Origin: Phlebotomus papatasi
Lineage: Eukaryota > Arthropoda > Insecta > Diptera > Psychodidae
Length of the DNA: 64,000 nt
Reading direction: 5' to 3'
Assembly (NCBI RefSeq): GCF_024763615.1
Contig: NC_077223.1
Coordinates: 72,788,627 to 72,852,626, forward strand
The position numbers and the translations under genes were made by a program. Under the pieces are notes generated by a model that was not told where the DNA came from, searched no databases, and saw nothing but the letters and a program-made list of their open reading frames with translations. Positions 62,794 to 64,000 of this stretch are shown here, piece by piece. Position 1 is the stretch's first letter. Each line of letters begins with the position of its first letter.

Positions 62794-64000
62794 TCAGAAA
62801 GCCACATCCAGGGACTGCAAAAGGGTGCTCTTGAGAACGGTGTCGAGAGCCTTTTGCACCTTTGGATCCTGCAGGAGTTTTATGGTACTGTCGCGATGGG
62901 GATTGTCTATGGCTAAAGGGGGCTTGGATTCCGCAGCTGAATTCCCAGTGATGCTGGGTTTATTGAGAATACTGAGAATTTTCTGGTGCAAATCCTGTTC
63001 CTCCTGTTGCTTCTTCTGTGCCTCCAAGATTTCCGTTCTCTCCTGAATGGCATCTTCATCGCCTAGCTCCACTTTCATTTGAAGTTCTCGCCGTTCAGTC
63101 AAGTATTTGATGATCTTGTCGTACTGCAGAACAGTTAGCATCCGGTTTTCCGTGAGTAGAAGGAGCAGGGATTGAATGCTGTCGGGATGCTTGTCTTTCA
63201 GGGAACCAGATACAATGGGAGTGATGGGAAGGGATTGAGTAGTTGTGGGGATAGAGGTTGTTGTAGATGCTGCAGCATCTCTATTCATCTTCTCCCGGAA
63301 GTTCTCAGCGATGAACTTAATGGCATCCTCAACGGGCATATTTCTATGCTCAGCTGGCTGCCCGTACAGGATATTGACAGTGATGCTGCGGTGTTCCTCA
63401 TTCTGAGGTGTCACCAAGACAGCATAGAGGCAGCCACGGGATGAGATGTTGCCCAGAACCTTCCCAATTGGCACGTCATCATTGGGATAGAGCAAATCCA
63501 CAGACAGTCCCAGCCTCTTTAGGTGAGCCTCAATTGCTTCGGCATAGACTGTAAGTGCTCTGGAAACCACAATAATCTCACAATCATTCCTTCCAGGCAC
63601 CACCATCCAGGAAGGATAGCTTACGGGAGGAATGTTCATTAGACTGGCCCCAAAATCTGCTTTCCGGTTGTAGGTATTCCAAACTCCTTGAGCATCTCCT
63701 GCAGATCCGCCCACAGGGATATCCCATACTCCTCCAACTTTCTGGACACCCGCCTGAGCTCCAGGTCGAGTATTTCCCACCCCAGATTGAGCAGGCTTCA
63801 CGAAAATCTTTTTCCCATGAATCATACCGTGCTTGTCCTTTAGGGCAGCTGCAGCCATCTCTTCTGTCTCAAATTGGATGAAGCCAAAGCCCCTATTGAC
63901 CACAACTCCAATGATATTGCCGTATTTCTGAAAATACTCATCCATCTCCTGTCGAGTCGCCCCATCTGCCAATGCACCCACGTAGACTCGTGCGCGAACT
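62794..64000 (-). CDS. NCOA5: NCOA5-like RNA-binding coactivator, 3' exon, cut by the window edge
   Basis: The frame is open from the right edge, where it already reads VRARVYVGALAD, so the 5' part lies outside. First comes an RRM with RNP2 (VYVGAL) and RNP1 (RGFGFIQF), ending near GKKIFVKPA. Then comes an anticodon-binding-like (HGTP) domain: DCEIIVVSRALTVYAEAIEA, LSVDLLYPNDDVPIGKVL, LYAVLVTPQNEEHRSITVN, QPAEHRNMPVEDAI. Then a helical segment, IQSLLLLLTENRMLTVLQYD, and a short C-terminal motif, LHQKILSILNK. This order after the RRM matches vertebrate NCOA5, a nuclear coactivator of oestrogen receptor and Rev-erb with roles in RNA metabolism. At least 402 residues are present. The gene faces Cdc27 tail to tail; no intron is seen in this segment. 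Confidence 0.85.
   Translation of the reverse strand, partial: VRARVYVGALADGATRQEMDEYFQKYGNIIGVVVNRGFGFIQFETEEMAAAALKDKHGMIHGKKIFVKPAQSGVGNTRPGAQAGVQKVGGVWDIPVGGSAGDAQGVWNTYNRKADFGASLMNIPPVSYPSWMVVPGRNDCEIIVVSRALTVYAEAIEAHLKRLGLSVDLLYPNDDVPIGKVLGNISSRGCLYAVLVTPQNEEHRSITVNILYGQPAEHRNMPVEDAIKFIAENFREKMNRDAAASTTTSIPTTTQSLPITPIVSGSLKDKHPDSIQSLLLLLTENRMLTVLQYDKIIKYLTERRELQMKVELGDEDAIQERTEILEAQKKQQEEQDLHQKILSILNKPSITGNSAAESKPPLAIDNPHRDSTIKLLQDPKVQKALDTVLKSTLLQSLDVAF

Overview
The window is a piece of an AT-rich animal nuclear genome, most likely an insect and probably a nematoceran fly. The evidence is three split protein genes of clear metazoan type with GT-AG introns, many introns of only 64-75 bp beside others swollen to 2-12 kb, and a dense load of short DNA-transposon derivatives. 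A sand-fly-like source is my guess; no species marker was used. There are no operons, bacterial signals or CRISPR arrays.

Layout: 1-14.9 kb has no gene I can support. It holds diverged repeats, a TTCCC-rich minisatellite (6.4-8.3 kb) broken by a foldback-related insertion, and an intact foldback element (9.74-10.69 kb). From 14.9 to 45.8 kb the minus strand carries TRAPPC11 (gryzun/foie gras), a subunit of the TRAPP tethering complex. I reconstructed 12 or 13 exons in which every splice phase agrees. Four of its introns make up most of this span and are packed with nested elements. A 533 bp gap (45,835-46,367) separates its start codon from that of Cdc27 (APC3), which runs on the plus strand to 58,133 in five exons, so the two genes are head to head over a probable shared promoter. 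From 58.1 to 62.8 kb lie the Cdc27 3' end, a palindromic Tc1-like relic, three-base-TSD and pogo-type MITEs, and tRNA-like relics. From 62.8 kb to the right edge is the 3' part of an NCOA5-like gene on the minus strand (RRM plus anticodon-binding-like domain), tail to tail with Cdc27.

The genes are housekeeping genes with different jobs: vesicle tethering, the anaphase-promoting complex, and nuclear RNA-binding/coactivator function. They share no pathway; the only visible link is the divergent promoter.

The novelty lies in the repeats. Terminal inverted repeats (TIRs) and target-site duplications (TSDs) could be read directly and sort the elements into hAT-like (8 bp TSD, five copies in one intron), PIF/Harbinger-like (TWA TSD), piggyBac-like (TTAA TSD) and several TA-TSD families. 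One TA-TSD element carries a broken pogo-type transposase with a psq-like helix-turn-helix. There are double and triple nestings, long palindromes within transcribed introns, and a dispersed GAGGTTA...TAACCTC hairpin that marks what looks like an old, decayed tandem array at 16.9-22.5 kb.
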